Part shown: positions 44,528-54,443 of the stretch, piece by piece
Numbering within the stretch: the stretch's first letter is position 1
Layout of the letters: every line of letters starts with the position of its first letter
Origin: Orobanche coerulescens
Taxonomy: Eukaryota > Streptophyta > Magnoliopsida > Lamiales > Orobanchaceae
Direction: 5' to 3'
Length of the DNA: 64,000 nt
Assembly: GCA_033398695.1 (NCBI GenBank)
Contig: CM065802.1
Coordinates: 83,438,096 to 83,502,095, forward strand
Translations under genes and position numbers: made by a program
Notes under the pieces: generated by a model
Databases searched by the model: none
Seen by the model: only the letters and a program-made list of their open reading frames with translations
Told to the model about the DNA's origin: nothing

Positions 44528-45724
44528 AAGGATGAAGGAGGAGATCAGGGAGCTGAAAAAGCAAAAGAGAATGTTGATGAACAAGAAAAGGAAGAAGAGG
44601 AGAAAGAAAAGGAGCTGGAGAAAGAGCCAGAAGTAGAGGCTGCAGACAAAGCTGGAGCGCCTGCCCGGTATACCAGCCTGGACGCAGAGTTGGCTGAGGA
44701 ATCAAGATTAGGGACACCTGAAAAGACCCCATCTGGAGTGCCAGCTGCAGATAGGAGCCTGCAGTCTAGTGGATCATTCGCAGAAGGCTCAGGCGATCAC
44801 TCTCCACCATCGCAGATCTCACCTGCGATGCTTAAGCTGATAAGACAAATAGTGAAGGATACTATTGGAGAGTTGCTTGCATCTCAGGTCACTCCTGACC
44901 TCCAATCCATCAATGCCAAGATTGATACATTGCTGCAGCGGGAAGTCCCTCAACCTCCTCCCCCTACAAACAACAGAATGCCATTTGGCATGTCTGACTG
45001 GATGCACAGGATGGAGCAGCAGCTGACCACTTTGGTTGATGCTAGCAAAAAGGGGGAAGATAGGATACAGGGGGAAGGCAGCATTCAAGGACAGATAAGG
45101 GAGGAGCTTAGAACAAAGAAGAGGCAGGATGTCCAATTGATCACTGTTGGGACATCCTCAGCCAAAAGGAAGGGAGAAGAGGCTGATAATCAGCCTGCAG
45201 GCAAGAAGAGGAGGACTAGAGGAGGATTTGAGCCTACTCTAGAGTGGGAAGGCAAGGAATTGTGGTACGTTGAAGAATTTATACCAGAGGAAGCTCTACC
45301 CATGTGGGGATCTGCAAGGAAAAAATTCATCAGAGACTACTACATCTGGGAAATACTCCAGGATGATAATATCTCCCCACAGCAGATCTTCATCAACTTC
45401 ATGGAAGAAGCTCATCCACAACTCTGGACTATTCTGAAGAAACATGCTGAGACATACAATGCGTATCCCATGATCCCTACGTTCTGTGCCAAAGTACCTC
45501 CCACCTTGGTGCAAGGAAATGCTTTGGATGAACTTGCACTCCAGAGAAAAATCAAGAAGCTGTGTCTTGAGAATAAGTTTTCATCTCATGAAGAGCAAGA
45601 CTTTGCAGCTCTTGTTGTAAAGAGGAAGTATGGTCTTACACCTGTCAAGACAAGACCAATCGGAGCTAAACTTTTCAGGCCTGCCAAACAGCCTATTCGA
45701 AGAGGCAGAGGCAAAGGCAGATAA
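43735..45724 (+). pseudogene. E5 accessory ORF, second part with very acidic segment
   Basis: After a frameshift near 43735 the reading continues (LPTEDPAAQCTETQ to 43972, stop; then FAKLQTYIETCGW to 44240, stop). The open frame 44243-45724 (493 codons) follows: about 130 residues of almost pure Glu/Asp/Lys including ten Asp from a GAT run (44496-44525), a linker, a coiled-coil-like QIVKDTIGELLASQV...INAKIDTLLQ, a basic KKRQDV/KRKGEE stretch, and a globular C-terminal domain (YVEEFIPEEALPMW to RGRGKGR). The basic end may bind nucleic acid. No known enzyme motif. Confidence 0.65.
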
Positions 45725-45959
45725 CTTTCCTTTTATTTTGTACTTGTAATTATTTTATATCTGTACTTATAAAATTTTCTTGTAAAATTCAGACATGTAT
45801 TTGTAATCAAGTCAGAAAATTTTATAACAGTCTTCTGAATGACAATTTCCAGTTGTCTCAAAAATTAGACTGATTTTAGTGTGTGTCTTGCACTCAAGTG
45901 CAGACTTGTTCATTTGAATATTTCCTTAAAGTTTTGCCATCATCAAAATAGGGGGAATT
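45725..45959 (+). other. E5 3' untranslated region and polypurine tract
   Basis: AT-rich, with CATCATCAAAATAGGGGGAATT just before the 3' LTR (read 45937-45959); AAAATAGGGGGAATT is the polypurine tract. No gene. Confidence 0.8.
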
Positions 45960-47364
45960 TGTTAGGAATACTTGTTAGATTTTGATGATGTCATTAATAT
46001 AAATTCAAATACTTATTACTTGGCAAAATGTAAGGAATAACCAAATGAGTATCTTCCATAGGTCAAATTATGTTAAGTGTAAAACTTGGCAAAATGTAAA
46101 GAAGAACCAAATGAGTATCTTCTATAGGCCAAAAATAAGTTAGGCTAAAAATCTGCTAAGTACAAAAGAACAGCTAAGTTCATCAGAGAGGTACAGCCGA
46201 GTTAAGTCAGAGAAGATCTGGTCAACAAAAATTATCAGAGATGTTTGACCAGACTGCAGTCAAGTAACCTCAGACAGGTCAGCTGATCAGGCGAGTTCCA
46301 AACAGTGAACATCTGAGAGGTCCAGACTGCAGAGAAGCTAACTTACATCAGCCTACTCGAGATCAGCCAAGTACTCCAAGTCCACGTCAGCATGCGTTGA
46401 AAAGTCAAGTATTACGGAAAGACACATACAACGTGAAGAGACAAATTGGAGAGATTCCCGCAAAGGATATGAATTAAATAATTCATCCAGGCCTACCTTG
46501 AAGACTTTAATCGTATTATATTCAAAATATTCGGTGCCTCACATGCAGAGTCTTCACAACGGTCGGAAGATAGATTAAAATATGGGAATCCAGCATTGCA
46601 ACTTTCAGAAAAGAATAAACAAAGAAGTCTCCCTCCAACGGACTGATTTATTATAGATTTGCAACGGCTATGAAGAAATGCTGAAGGATCAACACCTATA
46701 TATATCCCAAGATTTGAAGTTGAGCAACTACCGGAGCGAACATACTTTCAAGCGATCAAAGCATTCAAGCAATCTAAATGAAATAAAGCATCGTGAAAAG
46801 AGCAGTTCTAAAAAGTTCATACTTGAAGAAGCTCTTAGTTGGAGAAGACAAACTCGTGTCTTAAATCCTGAGTTCGGGGTACTTCACTGGTTGAAGTTCG
46901 AGACTGTAAAGGCATCCAAGGATCGAGGATCAAGAGGTGCAAGGCAGTTAAGTGTGTTACAACGGCAAGGATTTCCACTGGTTGGAAGCTGTTGTAATTT
47001 GGTTGAATCACTGTAATATTTATCACTAGTTGAAAATTATAGTGAATTCATCTCCAACTGGTTTGGAGAAAAGTGGATTAGTAGAGGATTACCCCACCTC
47101 TGAGACCACTATAATTGCCTGCGTACTTTACTGTTTTACAGCATCATACTTTAACTGCTACATTCATCGTTAAGTGTTTCATTAGTTGTTTTGTATTTGT
47201 CATCAGCTGACTTCCACACGTATTAAGAACAAACGACTCCAAGTCATTTGTTTACCTATCAGCTGAAGAAACTTACTCTTTGAGAAAAAGAGTTTAAGAG
47301 TTTCAATAAGTATATTCACCCCCCCCCCCCTCTAGACTTATTCCTGGACGACTTGTGACCTACA
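45960..47364 (+). repeat. E5 3' LTR (1405 bp)
   Basis: Near-identical to 35236-36646. Ends GACTTGTGACCTACA at 47364, followed by GTATG. The poly-C run is 12 here (47319-47330). Confidence 0.93.
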
Positions 47365-47414
47365 GTATGGGTATTAGATATCATAGTTTGTGGCATTGAG
47401 TGCAAGTGGGAGAT
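47365..47414 (+). other. E6 pol end and polypurine tract
   Basis: GGTATTAGATATCATAG completes the pol C terminus after E5's target duplication. AAGTGGGAGAT just before TGTTAGGAATATG is the polypurine tract of E6. Confidence 0.8.
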
Positions 47415-49301
47415 TGTTAGGAATATGCCCTCGAATGCCACTCAGAGGATGAGAGAGTGAGAGTATTGTATTGTTATTATGAATATTATATTAAATAAGG
47501 CATTTCTTATTTCTATATTATTGTATATCACAAGCATTGTGATTTGTTATATAAAATAATAGTCCTTGCATTTGAGAGCAAACATTCCACTCTTTGTGGA
47601 GATAAGGAGATAGGCACTGGAAGTGTTTATGGCTCGAATTCTTAACTGGTTCGCAAGTTGATAAAACTTAACTGGACAAGAAGTTTAGACATGACTTGTA
47701 TAACGTGTACTTTGACATGTGGAGTGCCTGTCTTCACTAAGGTTTAGTAGGAGCACACGTTATAGGTATGCTAATGGGATTAGAATACTCGAACACGACT
47801 CACCTCGATTCGGTCACATGGATATCACTCTGGGATTGTCAATGGCTGAATCGAAAGGTTGTGGTAGGTATACATGGACCTTTGACTTGAGATTTTAGTA
47901 GGAGATGTGCTTGTGATATTAAGTTAGTCATTAGAGTAGTTCGATCCAATCGCCAGTTGGTGGGGTCAACCTCGAAATGCAACTTAGTGGGCAAGTAGCA
48001 GTCTCTACTGAATACCAAGATAGAATTGTTTCTCCTGTAAGTGAGCAGTTAAATGTCCTATGAGGTTAATGGCAAATGAGATCACAAGTATTTGGCCAAA
48101 GCAGTTAGAGCTAGTTGTATTTGATACACAAGAGCTTCGTGATCTCATTTTGCATTAACAAGTGCATAGAGTCAAGGTACGATAGAGTTTGACTTTACCG
48201 TGACCCTAATACTTGACCGGGATATATGATTGAAGGGTTTATACATATACGACATTCACGACATAATGGTTTTGGAATTATCTGATCATTCGTTCTTAGT
48301 TGGGTTACGGTACGGAGCACTAGACTGGCTAAGTGTTACCCGTACTCTTTAGTTCCTCCCATTGCCGACTAAGAAGGACCTATGGAGTCGCGCACAAGGA
48401 TATTTGATGGATAAAATGTGTATTTATTATCTCTTTATTAATATTAGATATTAAATATCTAATTTGATTTATTTGATAAATCATGCGGTCTAGTGAATTG
48501 AAATTAATTACCGGGTGATTAATTTAATTCATAAATAATTATTTCTCGGAGAATATATTTATATTTTGTATTTGATAAAATTAATTTATTGGATTAATTA
48601 ATTAATTAAGTATAAATACAATTGACATAAAACGAAGTGTACCAGATTCGCGAACATCCGGTACACGAGCCGAGTGGCTCGACTCGTTTTCTCACCAAAA
48701 TCAAGTGGGCCGCCCCCCTTTATCTCCTCCCACCTTGCATGATGCTTCCTTATTTATTTTGTTGTTGGGTGGGGTGTGTTTGACTTGATTAACACATGGG
48801 AAGATAAGAAAGCAAGATCATCATGATCTTGAAATAATATCTCACCATGTTATAAAACAAGACAACACACACGCATACAACACTACACAAAAATTGGCCA
48901 TAAGCAAGGGGAGAGAGAGGAGAGAAAAACTTTCATCATCTTGTTCATCTTAGAGAGAGAAAGAAGAAGAAAGGAAGAGATGAAAAATACTATATCAATT
49001 CCTACCCGTGTTCTTTGAGAACGAATTGATATAATATTTTTTCCGATCCATATCCGTCGTGTGATAACGTAGAGACACTGGGCACTTTCGGTGTTTTGAT
49101 CATTCATCAAGGAAGAACGAATTGGATTCGTGTTGGTGACCGGAAAAGCTTGGCTCGGATTTTTATTCAAGAATATATTATCAAAGGTCTACGAGGGTAT
49201 GACTTTTAAATTATATCTTCGTCAATTTTATATTCGTTTATAGGATGCTTGTACGATCCGTTTTTGGGTTTGATTTTATCCGGTTAGACTGGTTTTATTT
49301 T

Positions 49302-49529
49302 GGGAAAACTGCATTTAATAGCAACATACTTTGCATCGGTTCCTATTTTTAGCAATCAGCTTTAACAATTACCAGTAATAGTAACGAACTATCCATTTCT
49401 TGTAAGATTAGAAACTTCTAACACTTACCTCTGTTAAATTGTGACGTGGCCGTTAATATAATTTTAAAATACATTTATATGCCACTCTGTATTATTTGTA
49501 GGGTCAGTTGGATGATGATATGTCATATT
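49302..49529 (+). repeat. MULE left terminal inverted repeat
   Basis: About 228 bp, from GGGAAAACTGC to GATGATATGTCATAT. It is almost identical to the complement of 54169-54397. The following 49530-50016 is untranslated, with AG-rich and T-rich stretches and no clear gene. Confidence 0.95.
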
Positions 49530-50016
49530 TCCCACTCTCTCTCCACGATTCAACTACCTCTGCGAAAGGCGATTTCACAGGTTCGGCGACTTCACAGGCG
49601 ATTTCACGGGCGATTGGAAGGTAAAATTCTAGGGTTTTTTTCAGGCTTCTTCTTCAGGCTCATTATATATGTTCTTGTGTGTCTGCATTGAATGTACAAT
49701 TTTAGGGTTTTTTTATTTTTTTTATTTTTTGTTATTTATTTGCAGATGGGTGAATCTTCCGTTTGTAAGGAAATTTCAATTGAGATTTATCACTGGATTG
49801 TTCCTTAAGCATCCATTGTGGTATGCCGGTGGTAACAATCAAAGCTTTGAAAATGTAGATTTTAGCAACCTTAGTTTTTCGAGTTAAAAGATCATTTAAT
49901 GTTGTTAACCAACTCAAGTAAGTGTGAATCATTTATTATTGTGTCCTGGTAAAGATATACGAAATGGGGTCTTAGAAGAATTGAATGTGATGTGGATATT
50001 AAATTGTTCATGAATC

Positions 50017-52667
50017 ATGGGTTTAAAAGTCCAAGAAAATATGTGTTTATATGAGCAATTTCTTGATGACCTTAGTGAGTGGATTGGTGAGGATGAAAAT
50101 GTCAATGTTATCAATGGGGAGGGTAGTGTGGATATGGGAACTAAGAATCTTATTGATGAAAATGATGAGAATGTTGAGAAAAATGAGAATGTTGAGAATT
50201 CTTCTTCTAGTGATGAATGTGATGAGAATGATGAAGATATTGAAGTAGATATAATGCAGACGATGAATCGGAAGGTCGCTTCTTTAGATCACATATCGAT
50301 GGAGAGGATGAGGTGTTGGAGGTTAGGCAAAAAGTTGAAGAAAGATGCTTGTACAATTGAGTCATCCATATTGTACCGTAAAGCTAAGGAAAAATCAAAA
50401 GTGACCCAAAATGTGATTGTTGATAGTGAAGGGAATCGGAGGATAAGGCAAACAGTGAGGGAGTAGAGTTTATGGTGGTAGAACATGATGAGTTCCTGAT
50501 CGATTTATCGTGTTATTTGCATAGCCTTAACAATGTTGAGTCAAATGTTGACAATGAGGATGAGTTTGGGTCACTTGAAGATGATGAGCAAAATGGCCCT
50601 AGGCATAACCCTAAGGTTCACTGGAAAGTTATGAGACCCTATATAAAGAGAGGTATGAAAGCCCTATGCAACTAAAAGATTGTTTGATTTATTATGCATT
50701 GGCAATGGTTATCAAATCAGGTTTGAACATAATGATCATGCCAAGGTGTTGGTTTGTGGTAAAAAGGATGAAGTTACTAAGAAAGCGTCATTGCCCATTT
50801 AGGTTATGGGCTACGGAAGAAAGGAGAAGCTTCATTTCAAGTTAAATCATTAATAGATGAGCATAGGTGTACAAGAAACTTTCAGTCATGTTCCATAGTA
50901 CATTACGGATGGATTGCGTAAAAGTTTGGGGCTAAAATAAGGCAAAATCCAAAGATACACTTGAAGGATTTGCAGGCTGCTTTCTTGAAAAAGTATAAAT
51001 GTACCATCACCACCAGTCAAGCATCAAGGGCTAGAGATTATGCAAAGATTCAATATGAGGAATCAGTTAGGAAACATTATGAGAAACTTAGAGACTATGC
51101 AGCAGAGATTTTATTAACTAATCCTGGTAGTACTGTTAAGCTTAAGGTTGAACGTAATCCTGATGGGCAATTATACTTCCAAGGCTTTTATGTATGTTTT
51201 AAGGGTTTGAAAGATGGTTGGCTTGATGGATGTAGAAAGATTATTGGTCTAGATGGGTGCTTTTTGAAGACAATTTGCAAGGGGGAGCTACTTTCAGCAA
51301 TAGGGAGAGATGGGAATAACCATATATTCCCCATTGCATGGGCTGTTGTGACTGTAGAGAATAAGGAAAACTGGGAATGGTTCATAGAACTTTTAAGAGA
51401 TGACCTTCATTTGGGAAATGGTGCTGGTACAACTCTAATGTCTGACCAACATAAGGTATTTTTTTTATCAACATAAGGTATTTAACTTGGTTATATGTGA
51501 TTGTTATTATTATTACTTGTATTCTACTAATATGTGTAAGTCCATCTCAGGGTTTAATTGAATCTGTTAAACAAGTGTTGCCTAGTGCAGAGCACAGACA
51601 ATGTGCTAGGCACATTTATGCAAATTTCAGAAAAAGATTCAGTGGTGTTTTGTTTAGAAACCTTTTTTGGAAAATTTCAAAGTCAAGTTACCCTACACTC
51701 TTTGAAGAGAATATGGCTGAGCTGAAGAAGGCAAACATTGATGCATATAACTACTTGAAGCAAAGGGACCCATCATCACAGTGCGAGCATTTTCAAGACT
51801 AATCTTTGCTTGTGAGGTTTTGAGAATGGAATAAGTGAGTGCTTTAACTCACTTATTCGTGAACTTAGAAGAAAACCTATTTTGACAATGCTAGAAGCAA
51901 TCAGGGTTATACTTATGGAAAGATTGGAAAGTATGAGGAATAAACATGCAAAATGGACTGATGAGTTATGTCCAAACATTAGGAAGAGGCTTGAAAAAGC
52001 AAAAGATGAGCAAAGGTAATTTCTTTTAATTTCTGTCATCAAATTAGTGTAGAATCATTATGTAATTTTTTTTGCATGTTTATTTGTAGAGACTTATAGA
52101 AACATTTATTTTGTATATTTTTTGTAGAGAGTGGAAAGTTATTGCAAGTGGTGGTCCTAAGTTTGAGGTGAGCAAAGGAAGAGAAGGATTTGTAGTTGAT
52201 GAGGCAGAGAGGTTATGTTCATGTAGGATGTGGCAAGTTACTGGTTTGCCTTGTACACATGCTGTGGCAGTAATTTTCTACATTAGATGCTTACCAGAAG
52301 ATTATGTCACTGACTACTACAAAGCTGCAATGTTTGAAAAAACATATAGTCATTTCTTGCTGCCACTGCATGGTATGAGGGACTGGCCAAAGGTGAACTT
52401 GGATAACCCTTTACCTCCTACAGAAGAAGGATGCAGCGTACCAAAACTTAATAGAAGAAAGGATGTCAATGAGGATGTGAGTCATGCTAAGAGATCAAGG
52501 GGACAAATGAAGAGAACAGCATAGTTATGACATGCAAAAATTGTCTTCAAGAAGGTCATAACTCAAGAAGTTGTACTAATGAAAAAAAAGAAGCACCACC
52601 AAAAGTTAAGCGGCCACCAGGAAGAAAAAGGATAAATGATGGGAGAAGAAATGCTAATCAGGGTTGA
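50017..52667 (+). pseudogene. MuDR-type transposase (broken)
   Basis: An acidic N-terminal region (50017-50466, DENDEDIEVD), then a MuDR DNA-binding-like part in mixed frames (LANGYQIRFEHNDHAKV, 50690-50760). The main exon 50961-51455 has LKDLQAAFLKKYKC-type helix, FKGLKDGWLDGCRKIIGLDGCFLK (catalytic Asp) and TTLMSDQHK (second Asp). An intron 51456-51550 (GT..AG) joins HK to GLIESVKQVLP, giving the usual SDQHKGLI and CARHIYANF. After a frameshift near 51826, ISECFNSLIRELRRKP supplies the Glu. A second intron (52016-52127) leads to the SWIM finger CSCRMWQVTGLPCTHAV and, in another frame, a zinc knuckle CKNCLQEGHNSRSC. Several frame breaks make it inactive. Confidence 0.85.
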
Positions 52668-53606
52668 AGAAGCTTTTTGGCATGTTATTAGTTCTGGACC
52701 TCTTGTTTCTGTAATGAAGAAGCTTTTTGGCATGTTAATGGTTCTAGAAGTCTTGTATTTGTAATGAATCAGATTTGCCATGTTTGTTTTTAGAACTCTT
52801 GTTTCTGTGATGAATAAGCTTTCTGGCATGTTAAGGGTTGAAGTCATGCTTCTGTAATGAATCGGATTTGCCATGTTTGTTTTTAGAACTCTTGTTGCTG
52901 TAATGAATCAGATTTGCCATGTTTGTTTTGAGAAGGAATCAGATTTGGCAATGGTGTATGTTATCACTCAATGATGTATGTTTCTGAGTATGAATCAGAT
53001 TTGCCAATGTTGTATGTTATCACTCAATGATGTTTGTTTCAGACTATGAATCAGATTTGCCAATGTTGTATGTTATCACTCAATGTATGTTTCACAAAGT
53101 TATCATTATGTTTCTGTAATGAATAAATCAGATTTGCCATTCAATGACATTCATCACAAAACCTATTTTGAACACAAAACCTATATTGAAGGGAAAATTA
53201 TACTGACATCCATCACAAAACCTGATTCATGGTCTGAAACATACAATTATACTAAAAACCTATATTGATTCATAGTCTGATTATACTGATTCATAGTCTG
53301 ATTATACTGATTCATAGTCTGAAACATACAATTATACTACAAATATACTGATTCATAGTCTCATTCATCACAATTATATTGAACACAAAACCTATATTGA
53401 ACACATCACAAAACCTATGACATTAAAGGGAAAATTATACTGAAGATACTAAAAACCAATTCTCATTCATATTGAAAATAAATCCAAACCATTACATTAC
53501 ATCAATCAACAAATACTAATTAACACATCCAAAAACTAAATACCAAAAATATCAATATCACCAAACATCTTTTATACAGCTTATTTATCCATTTGTATAC
53601 ATCAAC
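52668..53606. repeat. Imperfect tandem repeats between the two MULE genes
   Basis: From about 52668 to 53100 a diverged 55-70-bp unit recurs with ATGAATCAGATTTGCCATG and TTTTTAGAACTCTTG, later TATGTTATCACTCAATGATG. From 53150 to 53420 the pattern changes to ATTATACTGATTCATAGTCTG and CATCACAAAACCTATATTGAA repeats, partly in inverted sense. It lies exactly between the 3' ends of the convergent transposase and GRF genes; no coding sequence. Confidence 0.75.
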
Positions 53607-54080
53607 TTATTCATTTAGAGATTTTAAAGCTTCCAGTAAGTCTGCCTTTTGCATCTTTTCTTCAGCTAAAGCTTCAATTGCTGCTTCTTTCTCATTCCTT
53701 TCATGAGTTAGAGACTTCATTAGTTCTTCTTTCCCATCCCTTTCATGACCAATTAAACCAAGCTCGTACATTGCTTCCTTATACCTCTGGTCGCTTAAAG
53801 GAGGATCGATCCAGTCAAAAGATTCACAATGCTCACTTTCAGGTCCCTACATACATAGAAATATAAAATAGAAGATGAAGAAGACACTTCCAGTCGCTTA
53901 AACAATCAATCTCAAAAAGGGAAAACTTACTGTATATTTACGACAACCCATAAATCTTCGGTTTGGGTTCTTCTTTGTCCAGGATGTACGCTCAACTCTT
54001 CTAAGCGGAGGGTCACAATCACACAACCCATCTTTCTTCCTCGAATTGTTGCTGCGATTTACAGAAGATGAAGAAGACAT
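53607..54080 (-). CDS. GRF-type zinc-finger protein carried by the MULE (two exons)
   Basis: Minus strand: exon 1 54080-53931 (MSSSSSVNRSNNS...), a GT-AG intron 53930-53847 (donor ACA|GTAAGT, acceptor GTAG|GGACCT), and exon 2 53846-53607 ending in TAA. The product is about 130 residues. LCDCDPPLRRVERTSWTKKN, RRFMGCRKYTG, HCESFDWIDPPLSD form a GRF zinc finger (CxC...C...C with W), followed by a Glu/Lys-rich coiled coil to the end (EALAEEKMQKADLLEALKSL). An upstream in-frame Met at 54191, inside the TIR, is possible. GRF fingers bind nucleic acid in other proteins. The frame is intact, unlike the transposase. Many plant MULEs carry such genes; its role in transposition is unknown. Confidence 0.75.
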
Positions 54081-54168
54081 TTCATGCGCCTTTTTTTTTC
54101 TTCGAACGGGTATAAACCCTAAATGGGTAAATTTCCCTTTCTGAAATCGTGAAGAAGACCCATAAATG

Positions 54169-54397
54169 GGATATGACATATCATCATCCAACTGACCCTA
54201 CAAATAATACAGAGTGGCATATAAATGTATTTTAAAATTATATTAACGGCCACGTCACAATTTAACAGAGGTAAGTGTTAGAAGTTTCTAATCTTACAAG
54301 AAATGGATAGTTCGTTACTATTACTGGTAATTGTTAAAGCTGATTGCTAAAAATAGGAACCGATGCAAAGTATGTTGCTATTAAATGCAGTTTTCCC
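54169..54397 (-). repeat. MULE right terminal inverted repeat
   Basis: Complement of the left repeat; ends GCAGTTTTCCC at 54397 before TTTTATTTT. The putative promoter and possible upstream start of the GRF gene lie at its inner edge. Confidence 0.95.
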
Positions 54398-54443
54398 TTT
54401 TATTTTCCGCTGCGTATCTCATTTTTATCACCGAATCCCAACA

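Larger units (their letters stand above)
35236..47364 (+). mobile_element. E5: SIRE-like copia element with accessory ORFs (12.1 kb), TSD GTATG
   Basis: Complete element: LTRs of 1411 and 1405 bp, primer site, gag, protease, integrase, RT, RNase H, a 460-bp spacer, a 3.2-kb accessory coding region, polypurine tract. GTATG flanks both ends exactly (35231-35235, 47365-47369). Length and the extra ORF between RNase H and the 3' LTR match the SIRE/Maximus lineage. The LTRs differ at only a few percent of sites by eye, so it is probably one of the younger insertions, yet gag-pol contains stops and shifts. Confidence 0.93.
49302..54397 (+). mobile_element. MuDR-like DNA transposon (MULE, 5.1 kb) with long inverted repeats, 9-bp TSD
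   Basis: Inverted termini of about 228 bp start GGGAAAACTGCATTTAATAG (49302) and end with the reverse complement (54397). The 9-bp duplication TTTTATTTT is present on both sides (49293-49301, 54398-54406) and occurs once at the matching site in E6's 5' LTR (near 27008). Length of TIR and TSD, plus a MuDR-family transposase, identify a Mutator-like element. It also carries a convergent GRF zinc-finger gene on the minus strand. Confidence 0.95.
25122..54443 (+). mobile_element. E6: copia element with nested S2, E5 and MuDR-like transposon, TSD TCAAC
   Basis: LTRs at 25122-27049 and 47415-54443 (the latter split by the MuDR-like element), each about 1.92 kb; TCAAC flanks both ends exactly (25117-25121, 54444-54448). 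The interior runs primer site, 1.5-kb leader, gag, protease, integrase, RT and RNase H. S2 interrupts RNase H at 32330, and E5 interrupts the pol end at 35236. After E5 the frame resumes (HLESM|GIRYHSLWH), followed by the polypurine tract. All genes carry stops and frameshifts. Clade not assigned. Confidence 0.93.
47415..54443 (+). repeat. E6 3' LTR (about 1.92 kb own sequence, split by MuDR-like element)
   Basis: TGTTAGGAATATGCCCTCG at 47415; the last part after the DNA transposon (54407-54443) ends TCATTTTTATCACCGAATCCCAACA in two reads. It matches the 5' LTR throughout, with scattered substitutions. Confidence 0.92.

Noticed and set aside
44271..44732. Minus-strand frame rich in His, Leu and Pro, resembling a metal-binding protein
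   Set aside because: It is the complement of the GAT/GAA-rich acidic coding segment of E5 and exists only because that low-complexity DNA lacks stops.
42559..45724. E5 accessory region as a true viral-type envelope gene
   Set aside because: No signal peptide, fusion peptide or transmembrane helix is visible; position alone does not support an envelope function.
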